In this document: in pieces, positions 15,319 to 25,229 of the stretch | How positions within the stretch are numbered: position 1 is the first letter of the stretch | Layout: every line of letters starts with the position of its first letter | From: Kribbella sp. NBC_01245 | Lineage (GTDB): Bacteria > Actinomycetota > Actinomycetes > Propionibacteriales > Kribbellaceae | Length of the DNA stretch: 64,000 nt | Assembly: GCF_036226525.1 (NCBI RefSeq) | Contig: NZ_CP108487.1 | Coordinates: forward strand, 3,224,001 to 3,288,000 | Reading direction: 5' to 3' | The notes under the pieces: generated by a model | The model's database searches: none | What the model was told of the DNA's origin: nothing | Seen by the model: the letters and a program-made list of their open reading frames with translations, nothing else | Translations under genes and position numbers: made by a program

Positions 15319-16602
15319 TCAGCCGCGGACCTGGCCCTCGCCCACCACGACGTACTTGGTCGAGGTCATCTCCGGCAGACCCATCGGCCCGCGGGCGTGC
15401 AACTTCTGCGTGGAGATGCCGATCTCGGCGCCGAACCCGAACTCGCCGCCGTCGGTGAACCGGGTACTCGCGTTCACCACCACTGCCGCCGAATCCACCG
15501 CTTGCACGAACCGCCGGGCCGCCGCCTGCGACTTCGTCACGATCGCGTCCGTGTGCCCAGAGCCGTAACGGCGAATGTGCTGGACCGCGGCCTCCAGCGA
15601 GTCCACCACTGCCGCCGAGATATCCAGCGAGTTGTACTCCGTCCCGAAGTCCTCGTCCGTCGCGGCCACCACAGCCGCCCCATCCTTGCCTGCGCCGTCC
15701 TTGCCCGGGCCGTCCTTGCCAAGGGCAACGACCTGCGGATCGCCGTGCACCGTCACCCCGGCCTCGGTCAACGCGGGCAAGGCCTTGGCGAGGAACTCCT
15801 CAGCCACATCAGCATGGACCAGCAGGGACTCCGTCGCGTTGCACACGCTCGGGCGCTGCGTCTTCGCGTTCATCAGAATGCTGAGCGCCTGGTCGAGATC
15901 CGCCTCGGCATCGACATACACGTGGCAATTCCCCACGCCCGTCTCGATCACCGGCACCGTCGACTCCGACACCACGGTCTGGATCAACCCGGCACCACCG
16001 CGCGGGATCAAGACATCCACGAGCCCGCGAGCCTGCATCAACTCCTTGACCGCAGCCCGGTCCTCGGGCACCCCCTGGATCACGTCCGCCGGCAGCCCCG
16101 TCGCCTCGGCCGCGCCTCGCAGCACAGCCACGATGGCGGCGTTCGACTTCGCGGCGGAAGACGATCCGCGCAGGAGCACCGCGTTCCCCGACTTCAGGCA
16201 GATCCCAGCCGCGTCGGCCGTCACGTTGGGCCGGGCCTCGTAGATGATGCCGACGACGCCGAACGGCACGCGGACCTGGCGCAACTCCAGCCCGTTCGGC
16301 AGGGTGTAGCCGCGGACGACCTCGCCCACCGGGTCCACCAGCCCCGCGAGCTCCTCCAGGCCGACGGCCATCGCGTCCACCCGGCTCGGGTCCAGCGCGA
16401 GGCGGTCCACGGTCGACTCCGGCGTACCGGCGTCGCGGGCGGCCGCCACGTCGATCGCGTTGGCGGCGACGATGTCCGCGCTGTGGTCGCGGAGGGCTTG
16501 GGCCATGGCCTTCAGCGCGGTGTCCTTGTCGGCGCGGGAGGCGGCGGCCAGGGCGTACGACGCCTCGCGGGCGCGTTGGCAAAGCTGGATGATCTCGCTC
16601 AC
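15319..16602 (-). CDS. proA: Gamma-glutamyl phosphate reductase ProA
   Basis: ProA reduces gamma-glutamyl phosphate to glutamate semialdehyde in proline synthesis. The 427-residue protein has the family's features: [41 protein letters not shown], and the catalytic Cys region [11 protein letters not shown] (aldehyde dehydrogenase-type Cys near residue 260). The start is a GTG at 16602 ([11 protein letters not shown]); a longer frame to 16653 lacks support. An unusual insertion of three GKDG repeats ([13 protein letters not shown], about residues 305-320) is not part of the usual enzyme. The gene is separated from proB by the sigma factor and CMD genes. Confidence 0.95.
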   Translation of the reverse strand: MSEIIQLCQRAREASYALAAASRADKDTALKAMAQALRDHSADIVAANAIDVAAARDAGTPESTVDRLALDPSRVDAMAVGLEELAGLVDPVGEVVRGYTLPNGLELRQVRVPFGVVGIIYEARPNVTADAAGICLKSGNAVLLRGSSSAAKSNAAIVAVLRGAAEATGLPADVIQGVPEDRAAVKELMQARGLVDVLIPRGGAGLIQTVVSESTVPVIETGVGNCHVYVDAEADLDQALSILMNAKTQRPSVCNATESLLVHADVAEEFLAKALPALTEAGVTVHGDPQVVALGKDGPGKDGAGKDGAAVVAATDEDFGTEYNSLDISAAVVDSLEAAVQHIRRYGSGHTDAIVTKSQAAARRFVQAVDSAAVVVNASTRFTDGGEFGFGAEIGISTQKLHARGPMGLPEMTSTKYVVVGEGQVRG

Positions 16603-16656
16603 CCCACAATCGTAGAGCGAAGGGTCCGGCGGGTGCGCGCCGTGCCTGATCATCGG

Positions 16657-17535
16657 TCACGTGGCCAGCTGTGTCTCCCGACCGAGACGGGTCAGCTTCT
16701 CCGGGTTGTTGACCCCGTAGATCGCGGTGACGCGACCCCCTTCGACCCGAACGCTGGTCACAGCATGGACCTTGCCGTGGTACTCGACCGTGATCGCCAG
16801 GGCGCCGTTGACCCACATGGTGTGCATGGAGACGCCCTCGGTCCTGGCCACGAGGAGCAGACCGTTCGCCACTCGGCGGGCCCCCTGGATCGGCAGCCGG
16901 GCCGCGGGAGCCAGGCCGCCACCGTCGCCGACCGCCACCACGTCCGGGGCCAGCACGCTCAGGAGTCCGTCGATGTCCCCGGTCCGGATCGCAGCCAGGA
17001 ACCGCTCGACCACCTCCTCCTGCTCCGCGAGGGTGACCCGGATCCGCGGGCATCGGGCCTCCACATGCCCGCGCGCGCGGTGGGCGATCTGCCGGACGGC
17101 CGCCGGTCTCTTGTCGAGCGCCTCCGCGATCTCGTCGTACGGCACCGCGAAGACCTCGCGCAGCACGAACACCGCCCGCTCGGTCGGACTCAAGGTCTCC
17201 AGGACGGTGAGCATGGCGACCGAGATGCTCTCGGCGAACCCCACGTCCTCCGCGATGTCGGGTGCGGTCAGCAGCGGCTCCGGAAGCCACTCCCCGACGT
17301 AGCTCTCCCGGCGGCGGGCCAGCGTCCGCATCCGGTTGAGCGTCTGCCGGGTGACGATCCGGATCAGGAACGCCCGAGGGTCGCGAACCTGCGCGTGGTC
17401 GACGTCGGCCCACTGCAGCCAGCTCTCCTGGACGACGTCCTCCGCGTCGGCCGCCGAGCCGAGCATCTCGTAGGCGACGGTGAAGAGCAGACTGCGACGA
17501 GCTTCGAACTCCTCGGTGCCGCTCGGAATGCTCAT
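16657..17535 (-). CDS. sigJ: ECF41-type RNA polymerase sigma factor (SigJ-like)
   Basis: The 292-residue protein is a group ECF41 extracytoplasmic-function sigma factor. Region 2 (SLLFTVAYEMLGSAADAEDV) binds core polymerase and the -10 element, and region 4 (LSPTERAVFVLREVFAVPYD) recognises the -35 element. The linker has the group's conserved WLPEPLL motif, and a SnoaL-like C-terminal domain (residues about 185-290) ends with NNPEKL, close to the conserved NPDKL. In this group the C-terminal extension controls activity in place of a separate anti-sigma factor. The start at 17535 overlaps the CMD gene (ATGA). A TGTCACA box, the ECF41 -35 consensus, lies upstream of the CMD gene. Confidence 0.9.
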   Translation of the reverse strand: MSIPSGTEEFEARRSLLFTVAYEMLGSAADAEDVVQESWLQWADVDHAQVRDPRAFLIRIVTRQTLNRMRTLARRRESYVGEWLPEPLLTAPDIAEDVGFAESISVAMLTVLETLSPTERAVFVLREVFAVPYDEIAEALDKRPAAVRQIAHRARGHVEARCPRIRVTLAEQEEVVERFLAAIRTGDIDGLLSVLAPDVVAVGDGGGLAPAARLPIQGARRVANGLLLVARTEGVSMHTMWVNGALAITVEYHGKVHAVTSVRVEGGRVTAIYGVNNPEKLTRLGRETQLAT

Positions 17536-18134
17536 GACCGCGAGGCTACGCCGCCCGCCGACGTCGACGGCTCGGCCAGCGGGCGGAGCCCGCACGCCTC
17601 CGCGAACCCCTGCGACCCGAACGGGCCGATCGCGATGTTCATCCGCGAAGCCATGTTCGCCAGCGTGATGTAGGCGGTCAGCTCGATCAGGGCCGGCGCC
17701 CCGAGACTCTCCAACAGCCTGGCCGAGAGTTCGTCGGTCACCGTCGGCGGCGTCTGGCTCATCGCCTCGGCGTACTCCATCACGTCACGCTCGAGAGGGG
17801 TGAAGACGTCGGACTCGCGCCAGCGTGGCACCTCGCGGGCCTTCTCCACGTCGAGTCCCTCGTGGTGGGCCATGAAGTAGCCGAGGTCGAGGCAGAACCT
17901 GCAGCCGACCAGCGCCATGGTCGCCATGTGTGCGAAGGCCTTGAGGTTCTCGTCGCACTCCTTCCACTTCTTCGCCTTCTTCGACAGACCCATCATGGTC
18001 ATCAGAACCGACTTGTTGTGCCACATCACCTCCAACTGTTCCGGTACCTCTCCGAGCATCTTCTTGCTGAACCTCTTGGCCACCGCGCCGAAGAGGCCGG
18101 TCATCTCGGTCTGGGGGATCCTGGTCTCGGCCAT
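17532..18134 (-). CDS. Carboxymuconolactone decarboxylase-family (AhpD-like) protein
   Basis: The 200-residue protein belongs to the CMD/AhpD-like family, alpha-helical proteins with a redox-active Cys pair. The pair is at GCRFC (about residues 77-81), with the family's helical surroundings (FAHMATMALVGCRFCLDLG). ECF41 sigma factors are usually encoded beside and drive a CMD or oxidoreductase gene, and here the sigma gene overlaps the end of this one by 4 bp. AGGAGG lies five bases before the ATG. Its substrate is unknown; a role in oxidative or thiol stress is inferred. Confidence 0.85.
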   Translation of the reverse strand: MAETRIPQTEMTGLFGAVAKRFSKKMLGEVPEQLEVMWHNKSVLMTMMGLSKKAKKWKECDENLKAFAHMATMALVGCRFCLDLGYFMAHHEGLDVEKAREVPRWRESDVFTPLERDVMEYAEAMSQTPPTVTDELSARLLESLGAPALIELTAYITLANMASRMNIAIGPFGSQGFAEACGLRPLAEPSTSAGGVASRS

Positions 18135-18455
18135 GTCGTCCTCCTGCTGTGCGCTGGTTGAGCATCAGGTTGCCCATAAGTCACCGGCCGCGGACGAGAT
18201 GTGACATCGACTCATCACCTGCGTCGACGGCCGAGGAGAGAACGGTCCGCCGATCCGTCCAGAGAGGGACGGCTTCAGAGAGACGACTCAGAGGCGGCTA
18301 CGGGCGTAGCTGCCAGCCGGGGTAGGCGGGCGATGGCGTGCGCTAGGGGGACGGCGGCGGTTTCTGCGACGGTTAGGGCCGGGTTGGGTGTGGCCTTGGG
18401 AATGTCGCGCATTTGGCGGCGGGCCCCCACTCCCCAGGCCACCTTCATGACGGGT
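18135..18455. other. Intergenic region between proB and the CMD/sigma operon
   Basis: On the minus strand TGTCACA lies at 18206-18200, the -35 box expected for ECF41 promoters; a clear CGTC -10 at the usual distance is not seen. A 57-codon minus-strand frame (18448-18275), starting 7 bp after the proB stop, could be a small gene but has no ribosome site. Nothing else is recognised. Confidence 0.4.
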
Positions 18456-19568
18456 CTAGAGGATGACTAGGTCGTCGCGGTGGACTACTTCGCGTTCGTA
18501 GGAGGCGCCTAGTTCGCGGGCGAGGTCGCGGGTGGAGCGGCCTAGGAGGTCGGGGAGTTCGGACGCGTCGTAGTTGACGAGGCCGCGCGCGACCACCACG
18601 CCGTCGGGTGAGACGAGGTCGACCGGGTCTCCCGCCGAGAAGACGCCTTCCACCTTGGAGATGCCTGCGGGGAGGAGGGAGGTACGGCGTTGCACGACGG
18701 CTCGTACGGCGCCTTCGTCGAGGCTGAGCCGGCCTAGGCCTGAGGTGGCGTGCGCGAGCCAGAGCAGCCGGGTTTTGCGGCGGCGGCCGGTCGGGTGGAA
18801 GTACGTGCCGACCTTCTCGCCTCGCAGGGCCTCCCCCACCAGGCCTGCCGAGGTCAGCACCACTGGGATGCTGGCCTCAGTCGCGATCGCGGCGGCTTCG
18901 ACCTTGGTCTGCATGCCGCCAGTGCCTACGCCGGACGACCCGGTGCGCCCAATACGCAACGCCTTAAGGTCCGAAGGCCCACGCACCTCCGTGAGCATCG
19001 TCGTACCGGGCTTGCGGGGGTCACCGTCGTACAGGCCGTCCACGTCGGACAGCAGCACCAGCAAGTCGGCATGGACCAGGTGCGAAGTCAGAGCGGCCAG
19101 CCGGTCGTTGTCGCCAAAGCGGATCTCCGTAGTGGCGACAGTGTCGTTCTCGTTGACGATCGGTACGACGCCGAGCTCGAGTAGTCGCGCGAAAGTCCGG
19201 TACGCGTTGCGGTAGTGGCTGCGCCGGGTCACGTCGTCGACGGTGAGCAGGACCTGGCCGACCTTGAAGCCGTGGGCGGCGAACGCCTCGCCGTACCGGG
19301 CCATCAGCAGGCTTTGGCCGACGGATGCGGCAGCCTGCTGGGTGGCGAGGTCGCGCGGGCGCGTACGCAGGCCCATCGGGGCGAGGCCCGCGGCGATCGC
19401 GCCGGAGGAGACCAGCACCACCTCGGTGCCGTCGATCCGCCGGGCCGCGATCGCGTCGACGAGCATGCGCAGCCGGTCCAGGTCGATCCGCCCGCGTTCG
19501 GTGAGCGAGGAGGAGCCGACCTTGACGACGATCCGGCCGGCTCCGGTGACCTGCGGCCGCAGGGTCAT
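18456..19568 (-). CDS. proB: Glutamate 5-kinase ProB
   Basis: ProB phosphorylates glutamate as the first step of proline synthesis. The 370-residue protein has the amino-acid-kinase domain ([39 protein letters not shown]) and a C-terminal PUA domain ([20 protein letters not shown]). The start ATG at 19568 overlaps the obgE stop (ATGA). Transcription continues from obgE. The usual partner proA is displaced by the sigma factor block. Confidence 0.95.
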   Translation of the reverse strand: MTLRPQVTGAGRIVVKVGSSSLTERGRIDLDRLRMLVDAIAARRIDGTEVVLVSSGAIAAGLAPMGLRTRPRDLATQQAAASVGQSLLMARYGEAFAAHGFKVGQVLLTVDDVTRRSHYRNAYRTFARLLELGVVPIVNENDTVATTEIRFGDNDRLAALTSHLVHADLLVLLSDVDGLYDGDPRKPGTTMLTEVRGPSDLKALRIGRTGSSGVGTGGMQTKVEAAAIATEASIPVVLTSAGLVGEALRGEKVGTYFHPTGRRRKTRLLWLAHATSGLGRLSLDEGAVRAVVQRRTSLLPAGISKVEGVFSAGDPVDLVSPDGVVVARGLVNYDASELPDLLGRSTRDLARELGASYEREVVHRDDLVIL

Positions 19569-21115
19569 TCGATCGCGGCCTTCCGGGCAGCCTTGAGCGC
19601 GGCCTTCTCGGCGGCCTTCGCCTCGGCGGGGCTGAGATCGACCTCGTCCTCGACCCAGCCCTTGCCGTACTCGGACAGGTCGGCAGGCGCCTCGATCTCG
19701 CCGGCCTTGAACGCGTGGTACTCCTCGTCCTTGCTGCGACGGCGCTTTACGGCCGGGCGCGGCTCCTCGAGGCGGTGGTCCTCGCCACGGCGGGCCAGGA
19801 TCTCGGCACCGGCCTGCACCTCGGGCTGGAAGTCGAACACGATCGCGTCCGGGCCGTCGCCGATGATGACCGTGTCGCCCTCGAGCGCGCCGAGTGAGAG
19901 CAATTCGCGCTCGACACCGAGGCGGTTGAGGCGGTCGGCGAGGTAACCGGTGGCCTCCGGGTTGCCGAAGTCGGTCTGCCGGACCCAACGGGCCGGCTTG
20001 TCCCCCTGCACGAGCCAACCGTCCTCGGTCTTCTTGACCTTGAACTCGGGCCCGCTGACGGCCGACGGGCGGATGATGATCCGGGTCGCCTCTGGCGCGG
20101 GCGTCTCCTCGCGACGGGTCCGGACGACCTCGGCCATCGCGAACTTGAGGTCGTCGAGGCCTTCGTGGCTCGCGGTGGAGATCGGGAAGACCTTCATCCC
20201 GGCATCGCGCAGCTCGGCCGTCACCATGTCGGCGATCTCGCGGGCGTCGGGGACGTCGATCTTGTTCAGCGCGACGAGGCGGGGCCGGTCCTCCAGCCCA
20301 CCGTGGGCGGACAGCTCGGCCTCGATCACCTTGAGGTCGTTGAGCGGGTCGCGGCCCGGCTCGTACGTCGCGCAGTCGACGACGTGGACCAGGGCGGCAC
20401 AACGCTCAACGTGGCGAAGGAAGTCGTGCCCGAGGCCGCGGCCCTCGCTCGCACCCTCGATCAGGCCTGGTACGTCGGCCACGGTGAACGTGGTCTCGCC
20501 CGCGACGACGACGCCGAGGTTCGGAATCAGGGTCGTGAAGGGGTAGTCGGCGATCTTCGGCCGGGCCCGGCTGATCGAGGCGACCAGCGAGGACTTACCG
20601 GCGCTCGGGTAGCCGACCAGGCCGACATCCGCGACGACCTTGAGCTCCAGCACGATCGTGCGGGCTTCGCCGTCCTCACCCAGCAGGGCGAAGCCGGGGG
20701 CCTTGCGGGCGGCGCTGGCCAGCGCGGCGTTGCCGAGGCCGCCCTTGCCACCCTGAGCGGCGACGAACTCGGCGCCCGGGCCGACCAGGTCCGCGAGGAC
20801 CTCGCCTTCCGGGGTGCTGACGACCGTGCCGTCGGGGACGGGCAGTACGACGTCGCCGCCGTTGCCGCCGGCCTGGTGGTCGCCCTTGCCCTGCGCGCCG
20901 TTGGTGGCGGAACGGTGGCTGGACCGGTGGTAGTCGACGAGGGTGGTGGTGTCGGGGTCGACGCGCAGGATCACGCTGCCGCCGTCACCGCCGTTACCGC
21001 CGTCGGGACCGCCGAGCGGCTTGAACTTCTCGCGGTGCACCGAGGCACAACCGTTTCCGCCGTTGCCACCGGTCACGTTGACGGTGACCCGGTCGACGAA
21101 GCTGGGGATTGCCAT
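19565..21115 (-). CDS. obgE: GTPase ObgE/CgtA
   Basis: Obg is a ribosome-associated GTPase in 50S assembly and stress control. The 516-residue protein has the glycine-rich Obg fold ([20 protein letters not shown], then [12 protein letters not shown]), a G domain with [10 protein letters not shown] (P-loop), [13 protein letters not shown], and a C-terminal OCT domain ([17 protein letters not shown]). A long charged tail follows. The start at 21115 ([10 protein letters not shown]) is preceded by AGGAGAGG; the upstream extension to 21208 is not needed. Confidence 0.95.
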   Translation of the reverse strand: MAIPSFVDRVTVNVTGGNGGNGCASVHREKFKPLGGPDGGNGGDGGSVILRVDPDTTTLVDYHRSSHRSATNGAQGKGDHQAGGNGGDVVLPVPDGTVVSTPEGEVLADLVGPGAEFVAAQGGKGGLGNAALASAARKAPGFALLGEDGEARTIVLELKVVADVGLVGYPSAGKSSLVASISRARPKIADYPFTTLIPNLGVVVAGETTFTVADVPGLIEGASEGRGLGHDFLRHVERCAALVHVVDCATYEPGRDPLNDLKVIEAELSAHGGLEDRPRLVALNKIDVPDAREIADMVTAELRDAGMKVFPISTASHEGLDDLKFAMAEVVRTRREETPAPEATRIIIRPSAVSGPEFKVKKTEDGWLVQGDKPARWVRQTDFGNPEATGYLADRLNRLGVERELLSLGALEGDTVIIGDGPDAIVFDFQPEVQAGAEILARRGEDHRLEEPRPAVKRRRSKDEEYHAFKAGEIEAPADLSEYGKGWVEDEVDLSPAEAKAAEKAALKAARKAAIE

Positions 21116-21175
21116 TGGTGTACCTCTCCTGAGGGTTTTGCTGTTGTCTAAAGCATCTATGACAACAACGTGAAA

Positions 21176-21202
21176 AGCGGGCCGCGAAATTTCCGCGACC
21201 CG
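21176..21202 (-). terminator. Hairpin terminator between rpmA and obgE
   Basis: On the minus strand a stem GCGGG-T-CGCGGAAA pairs with TTTCGCG-G-CCCGC and is followed by TTTTC, the look of an intrinsic terminator or attenuator that would lower obgE expression relative to the ribosomal protein genes. Confidence 0.7.
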
Positions 21203-21238
21203 CCTCACTAAGGCTGTAACCGTTACCGGGTGGCGGTA

Positions 21239-21505
21239 CTACTCCGCCACGGCCGGGGTCGGCACGATGTTGACGACCCGGCGCCCGCGACGGGTGCCGA
21301 ACTCGACCTTGCCCTCCGCCAACGCGAACAGCGTGTCGTCGCCGCCACGGCCGACGAGGCTGCCCGGGTGGAAGTGGGTGCCACGCTGCCGGACGATGAT
21401 CTCGCCGGCGTTGACCAGCTGACCACCGAAACGCTTCACGCCGAGGCGCTGCGAATTGGAGTCGCGACCGTTACGGGTGGACGCTGCGCCCTTTTTGTGT
21501 GCCAT
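21239..21505 (-). CDS. rpmA: 50S ribosomal protein L27
   Basis: The 88-residue protein matches L27: it starts [20 protein letters not shown], contains [17 protein letters not shown] and ends with the GRRVVNIVP tail. L27 reaches the peptidyl-transferase centre. It follows rplU with an 11-bp gap. Confidence 0.97.
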   Translation of the reverse strand: MAHKKGAASTRNGRDSNSQRLGVKRFGGQLVNAGEIIVRQRGTHFHPGSLVGRGGDDTLFALAEGKVEFGTRRGRRVVNIVPTPAVAE

Positions 21506-21517
21506 TTCGAGATCAGC

Positions 21518-21835
21518 TCACTTCTTCTTCGCGTCGATCGCGGTGACCTTGACCTGGGTGTAGTGCTGGCGGTGCCCCTGGCGCTTGCGGTAACCGGTCT
21601 TGTTCTTGTACTTCAGGATGTGGATCTTGGGGCCCTTGGTACGGCCCAGAACCTCTGCCGATACGGCAACCTTGGCCAGCGAAGCCGCATCGGTCGTCAC
21701 GGTGTCGCCATCGACGACCATGACCGCCGGCAGGGTGACAGTGTCGCCCACCTCGTCGGTCAGGCTGTCGATCTCGATGACATCGCCGACGGCGACCTTC
21801 TGCTGGGTGCCGCCACTGCGCACGATCGCGTACAC
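21518..21835 (-). CDS. rplU: 50S ribosomal protein L21
   Basis: The 105-residue protein matches L21 ([20 protein letters not shown] at the start, [15 protein letters not shown] near the end). The start is taken as the GTG at 21835 to match the family's MYAIV; the frame is open further upstream (21880) but that extension is not part of L21. It heads the rplU-rpmA-obgE-proB transcript. Confidence 0.95.
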   Translation of the reverse strand: MYAIVRSGGTQQKVAVGDVIEIDSLTDEVGDTVTLPAVMVVDGDTVTTDAASLAKVAVSAEVLGRTKGPKIHILKYKNKTGYRKRQGHRQHYTQVKVTAIDAKKK

Positions 21836-21935
21836 CGTGGATCTCGCTCTCTGTTTGTTCGGAAAAGTCTCTACACACAAACCGCGGGGCCTGCGTCAGA
21901 CCTGCTCTCGCGGCCCACACAAATGAGGCACGCGA

Positions 21936-21970
21936 GACGCGCGCCGAAAGGCAAGTTTACGGCGCGCGTC
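21936..21970 (-). terminator. Terminator after rne
   Basis: GACGCGCGCCG (21936-21946) and CGGCGCGCGTC (21960-21970) form a perfect 11-bp stem starting 10 bp past the rne stop. It separates rne from the rplU leader. Confidence 0.75.
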
Positions 21971-21979
21971 ACAAGCGGG

Positions 21980-24900
21980 TCAAACTGGGGCCACCGCCAG
22001 CTCCTCGGCATTGGCCGAAGTGCCGTTCGCTGCCTTGTCCACACCGGTCGCCGCGGCGATTTCGGCGAGGCGCTGAGCGGCGTCACCGGACTGCTCCGGC
22101 TGCTCCGCTTCAGTCTCCTGCTTGCCCTTACCCCGGCCACGTCCACGCCGGGAAGACTTCTTGGCGCCCTCTTCCGGCGCCGTGCCACCAGGGGCCGCCT
22201 GACCGTTCTGCTGACCACGGCCGCCACCAGCTGGGGCGGCGGCGGCGGGCTCAGAGCGCTTCTTGGCGTCCTTGGGCTCGTCGTGCAGGATCAGCCCGCG
22301 TCCACCGCAGTGGTCGCAGTTCTCACCGAAGGCCTCCAGGAGGCCGGTGCCGATCCGCTTCCGGGTCATCTGCACGAGGCCGAGCGAGGTGACCTCGGCC
22401 ACCTGGTGCTTGGTCCGGTCGCGGCCCAGGCACTCCACCAGCCGGCGCAGCACCAGATCCCGGTTCGACTCCAGCACCATGTCGATGAAGTCGACCACGA
22501 TGATGCCGCCGATATCGCGCAGCCGGAGCTGACGGACGATCTCCTCGGCCGCTTCCAGGTTGTTCCTGGTGACGGTCTCCTCGAGGTTTCCGCCGGAGCC
22601 GGTGAACTTGCCGGTGTTGACGTCGACGACGGTCATCGCCTCGGTCCGGTCGATCACCAGCGAACCGCCCGAGGGCAGCCAGACCTTGCGGTCGAGCGCC
22701 TTCTTGATCTGCTCGTCGATCCGGTAGTTGGCGAAGGCATCACCGGAATCCGGCGACCACTTCTCCACCCGGTCGGCCAGGTGCGGCGCGACGCCCGAGA
22801 CGTACTCGCTGACCATGTCGAACGCGTCGTCGCCGGAGATGACCAGCTTCGCGAAGTCCTCGGTGAAGAGGTCGCGGACGACGCGGATCAGCAGGTCGGG
22901 CTCGCCGTACAGCATCTGCGGGGCCTGGCCGGACTTCGACTTCTTCTCGATGTCGTCCCAGTACGCCTTGAGGCGGCTGACGTCGGCGGTCAGCTCCTCC
23001 TCCGACGCCCCTTCGGCCGCGGTACGGACGATCACGCCCGCCTCGTCCGGAACGATGTCCTTGAGGATGCCCTTGAGGCGGTTCCGCTCGGTGTCCGGCA
23101 GCTTGCGGCTGATTCCGCCGTTGCCGCCGCGCGGTACGTACACGACGTACCGGCCGGGCAGGCTGATCTGGTTGGTCAGGCGGGCGCCCTTGTGACCGAT
23201 CGGATCCTTGGTGACCTGGACGAGCACGGCCTGGCCCGACTTCAGCACGGCCTCGATCTTGCGGGGACCGTTGCCGGCGCCCAGCGTGGCCCAGTCCACC
23301 TCACCGGCGTACAGCACGGCGTTGCGGCCCTTGCCGATGTCGATGAACGCGGCCTCCATGCTGGGCAGCACGTTCTGCACGCGACCGAGGTACACGTTGC
23401 CGATCAGCGAGCTCTGCTCCGCCTGCGCGACGTAGTGCTCGACGAGCACGTTGTCCTCGGAGACGGCGATCTGGGTGAGGTCGTCGCGGGCACGGATGAC
23501 CATCGTCCGGTCGACCGACTCGCGCCGGGCCAGGAACTCGGCCTCGGTGACGATCGGCGCCCGGCGGCGGCCGGCGGCGCGGCCTTCGCGGCGACGCTGC
23601 TTCTTCGCCTCCATCCGGGTCGAACCCTCGATGGCGGTGATCTCGTTGGCCGTGTTCTTGCTGCGCGGCTCACGGACCCGTACGACGATCTCCTCCGGGT
23701 CGTCCGGAGCAGCCGCGGCGTCCTCGCCCTTGCGGCGACGACGGCGACGACGACGGCGCGAGGACGAACCGCCCTCACCGTCTTCGCCATCCTCATCGGC
23801 CTGAGCTTCGGTGTCGTCGGCGTTGTCGTCCTGGTTGTCCTGCTCGCCCTCGGTGGAGTCCGTGTCGTCGGAATCGTCCGAGCCCTCGGCGTCACCGTTC
23901 TTACGGCGGCGACGGCCACCGCGGCGACGACGGCGACGGCGCGTGCCCTCGCCCTCCGAAGCCTCGGTCTCCTCGTTCTCGTCGTCGCTTTCGGTCTCGT
24001 CCTCGGCGTCGGTCTCTTCGAGCTCGGCGCTCTCTTCGGTGTCCTCGTCCTCGGTCTCGTCCTCTTCGGCGACGACCGGGGTCTCCTCGACCTGACCACC
24101 ACGGCGCGAACGCGAACGGCGCGAACGGCGCGAGCCCTCGCGGGCCGCAGGCTCGTTCCCCGCGTCGGTCTCGGTCTCGGCCTCAACGGCAGGCGTCTCG
24201 GCGACCGTCTCTTCGACGACCGCGGCACCACGCGTACGGCGCCGCCGGTTCGTCGTCGGAGCGGCCTCGACCTCAGGCGTCTCGTCGACCTTGGCGGGCT
24301 GGGCCTTCTGAGACCTGGAAGTCTGGGCGGCCTTTGGCGCGGGAGCGTCGGCGACCGGCGGCTGGAACAGTACGGCGGCCACGGCCGGCGCGCGACGTCG
24401 CGTACGACGGGTGCTCTCCGTGGCGTCAGTGGTCTCAAGCGCAGGCTCAGCGGGGGTCTCGACGACGGGAGCCGGAGCGGCCTCAGCGGTCTCGGTGGCC
24501 CCAGCGGCCTCAAGGGCCTCAGCGGTCTTCGCGCCGCGGTTGGACCGGGTGCGGGTACGACGGCTCGACTTGACCTCAGCCTCAGCCTCGGTGGAGGTCG
24601 AAGCGGTCTCGGTGTCGGCGGTCGGCCCGTCGGTCACGGGCGAATCGGCCGAGAGCAGGTCAGGCTGCGGCGCGGCCGTCTTCTTGGTGGTGCGCTTGCG
24701 GGTGGTCCGCTTGACCGGCGCGGCAGCCTCGGCAACCGGCTCGGCCACAGGCTCCGGCGCGGTCTCAAGCTGAGCGGTCTCGACCGGGGCGGCGGCCTTC
24801 TTCGCGGTCCGCTTGGCCGCGGTCTTCTTCGCCGCGGCGCGCTTGGCGGGCGCCGGGGCCGGGTCGGCGCTCGCGCCGTCGGACTGGGTGCTGATCTGGG

Positions 24901-25090
24901 TCTCAGGCGCGTCGGCAGACTGAGCCGCGGCCTTTTTGGTGGTGCGCTTGGCAGCGGTCCGCTTGGTGGCGGTCTGGCCGGCGGCGCTCTTGGTGGTGCG
25001 CTTACGGGCGGGACGGGACGAGGTGCCGGACTGGCCGGATCCCTGGTCGGTCGCGCTCTCGTTCGTCGTGGTCGGCTCGTTTTCGAGCAT
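21980..25090 (-). CDS. rne: Ribonuclease E/G with long disordered N-terminal region
   Basis: The 1036-residue protein is an actinobacterial RNase E/G, an endonuclease for mRNA decay and rRNA/tRNA processing. Roughly the first 500 residues are low-complexity: Ala/Lys/Arg repeats of the KRTTKKAA kind, then alternating acidic runs and Arg-rich blocks, typical of the actinobacterial disordered arm that binds RNA and partners. The S1-like segment (GNVYLGRVQNVLPSMEAAFI) starts the catalytic half, followed by the RNase E/G core with VDVNTGKFTGSG, RQLRLRDIGGIIVVDFIDM and the zinc-link CDHCGGRG near the end. The ATG at 25090 has GAGGAG ten bases upstream. The very long open frame on the opposite strand is antisense. 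Confidence 0.95.
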   Translation of the reverse strand: MLENEPTTTNESATDQGSGQSGTSSRPARKRTTKSAAGQTATKRTAAKRTTKKAAAQSADAPETQISTQSDGASADPAPAPAKRAAAKKTAAKRTAKKAAAPVETAQLETAPEPVAEPVAEAAAPVKRTTRKRTTKKTAAPQPDLLSADSPVTDGPTADTETASTSTEAEAEVKSSRRTRTRSNRGAKTAEALEAAGATETAEAAPAPVVETPAEPALETTDATESTRRTRRRAPAVAAVLFQPPVADAPAPKAAQTSRSQKAQPAKVDETPEVEAAPTTNRRRRTRGAAVVEETVAETPAVEAETETDAGNEPAAREGSRRSRRSRSRRGGQVEETPVVAEEDETEDEDTEESAELEETDAEDETESDDENEETEASEGEGTRRRRRRRGGRRRRKNGDAEGSDDSDDTDSTEGEQDNQDDNADDTEAQADEDGEDGEGGSSSRRRRRRRRRKGEDAAAAPDDPEEIVVRVREPRSKNTANEITAIEGSTRMEAKKQRRREGRAAGRRRAPIVTEAEFLARRESVDRTMVIRARDDLTQIAVSEDNVLVEHYVAQAEQSSLIGNVYLGRVQNVLPSMEAAFIDIGKGRNAVLYAGEVDWATLGAGNGPRKIEAVLKSGQAVLVQVTKDPIGHKGARLTNQISLPGRYVVYVPRGGNGGISRKLPDTERNRLKGILKDIVPDEAGVIVRTAAEGASEEELTADVSRLKAYWDDIEKKSKSGQAPQMLYGEPDLLIRVVRDLFTEDFAKLVISGDDAFDMVSEYVSGVAPHLADRVEKWSPDSGDAFANYRIDEQIKKALDRKVWLPSGGSLVIDRTEAMTVVDVNTGKFTGSGGNLEETVTRNNLEAAEEIVRQLRLRDIGGIIVVDFIDMVLESNRDLVLRRLVECLGRDRTKHQVAEVTSLGLVQMTRKRIGTGLLEAFGENCDHCGGRGLILHDEPKDAKKRSEPAAAAPAGGGRGQQNGQAAPGGTAPEEGAKKSSRRGRGRGKGKQETEAEQPEQSGDAAQRLAEIAAATGVDKAANGTSANAEELAVAPV

Positions 25091-25229
25091 GCGGTGCGGT
25101 CTCCTCAGGCCCCCGGCGCGCCCCGCGGCCCCTGTCACGGGCCCGGCGCAGCCAGAAGGCGGTCTCGGTTCGCCGCTCGCGACGGAGCCGGAGCGGCGGA
25201 AGCCTGCTGGATCCGCTCTCCCGCGGGTG

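Noticed and set aside
14884..17673. Plus-strand open frame of 929 codons over proA and the sigma gene
   Set aside because: The minus-strand genes there are clear family members; the plus frame is open only because of the high GC content.
18275..18448. 57-codon minus-strand frame just after proB
   Set aside because: No ribosome site and no recognisable sequence, so it is mentioned only in the intergenic entry.
23700..25090. Tandem DNA repeats in the rne region
   Set aside because: They encode the Lys/Arg/Ala and acidic low-complexity arm of RNase E and need no separate explanation.
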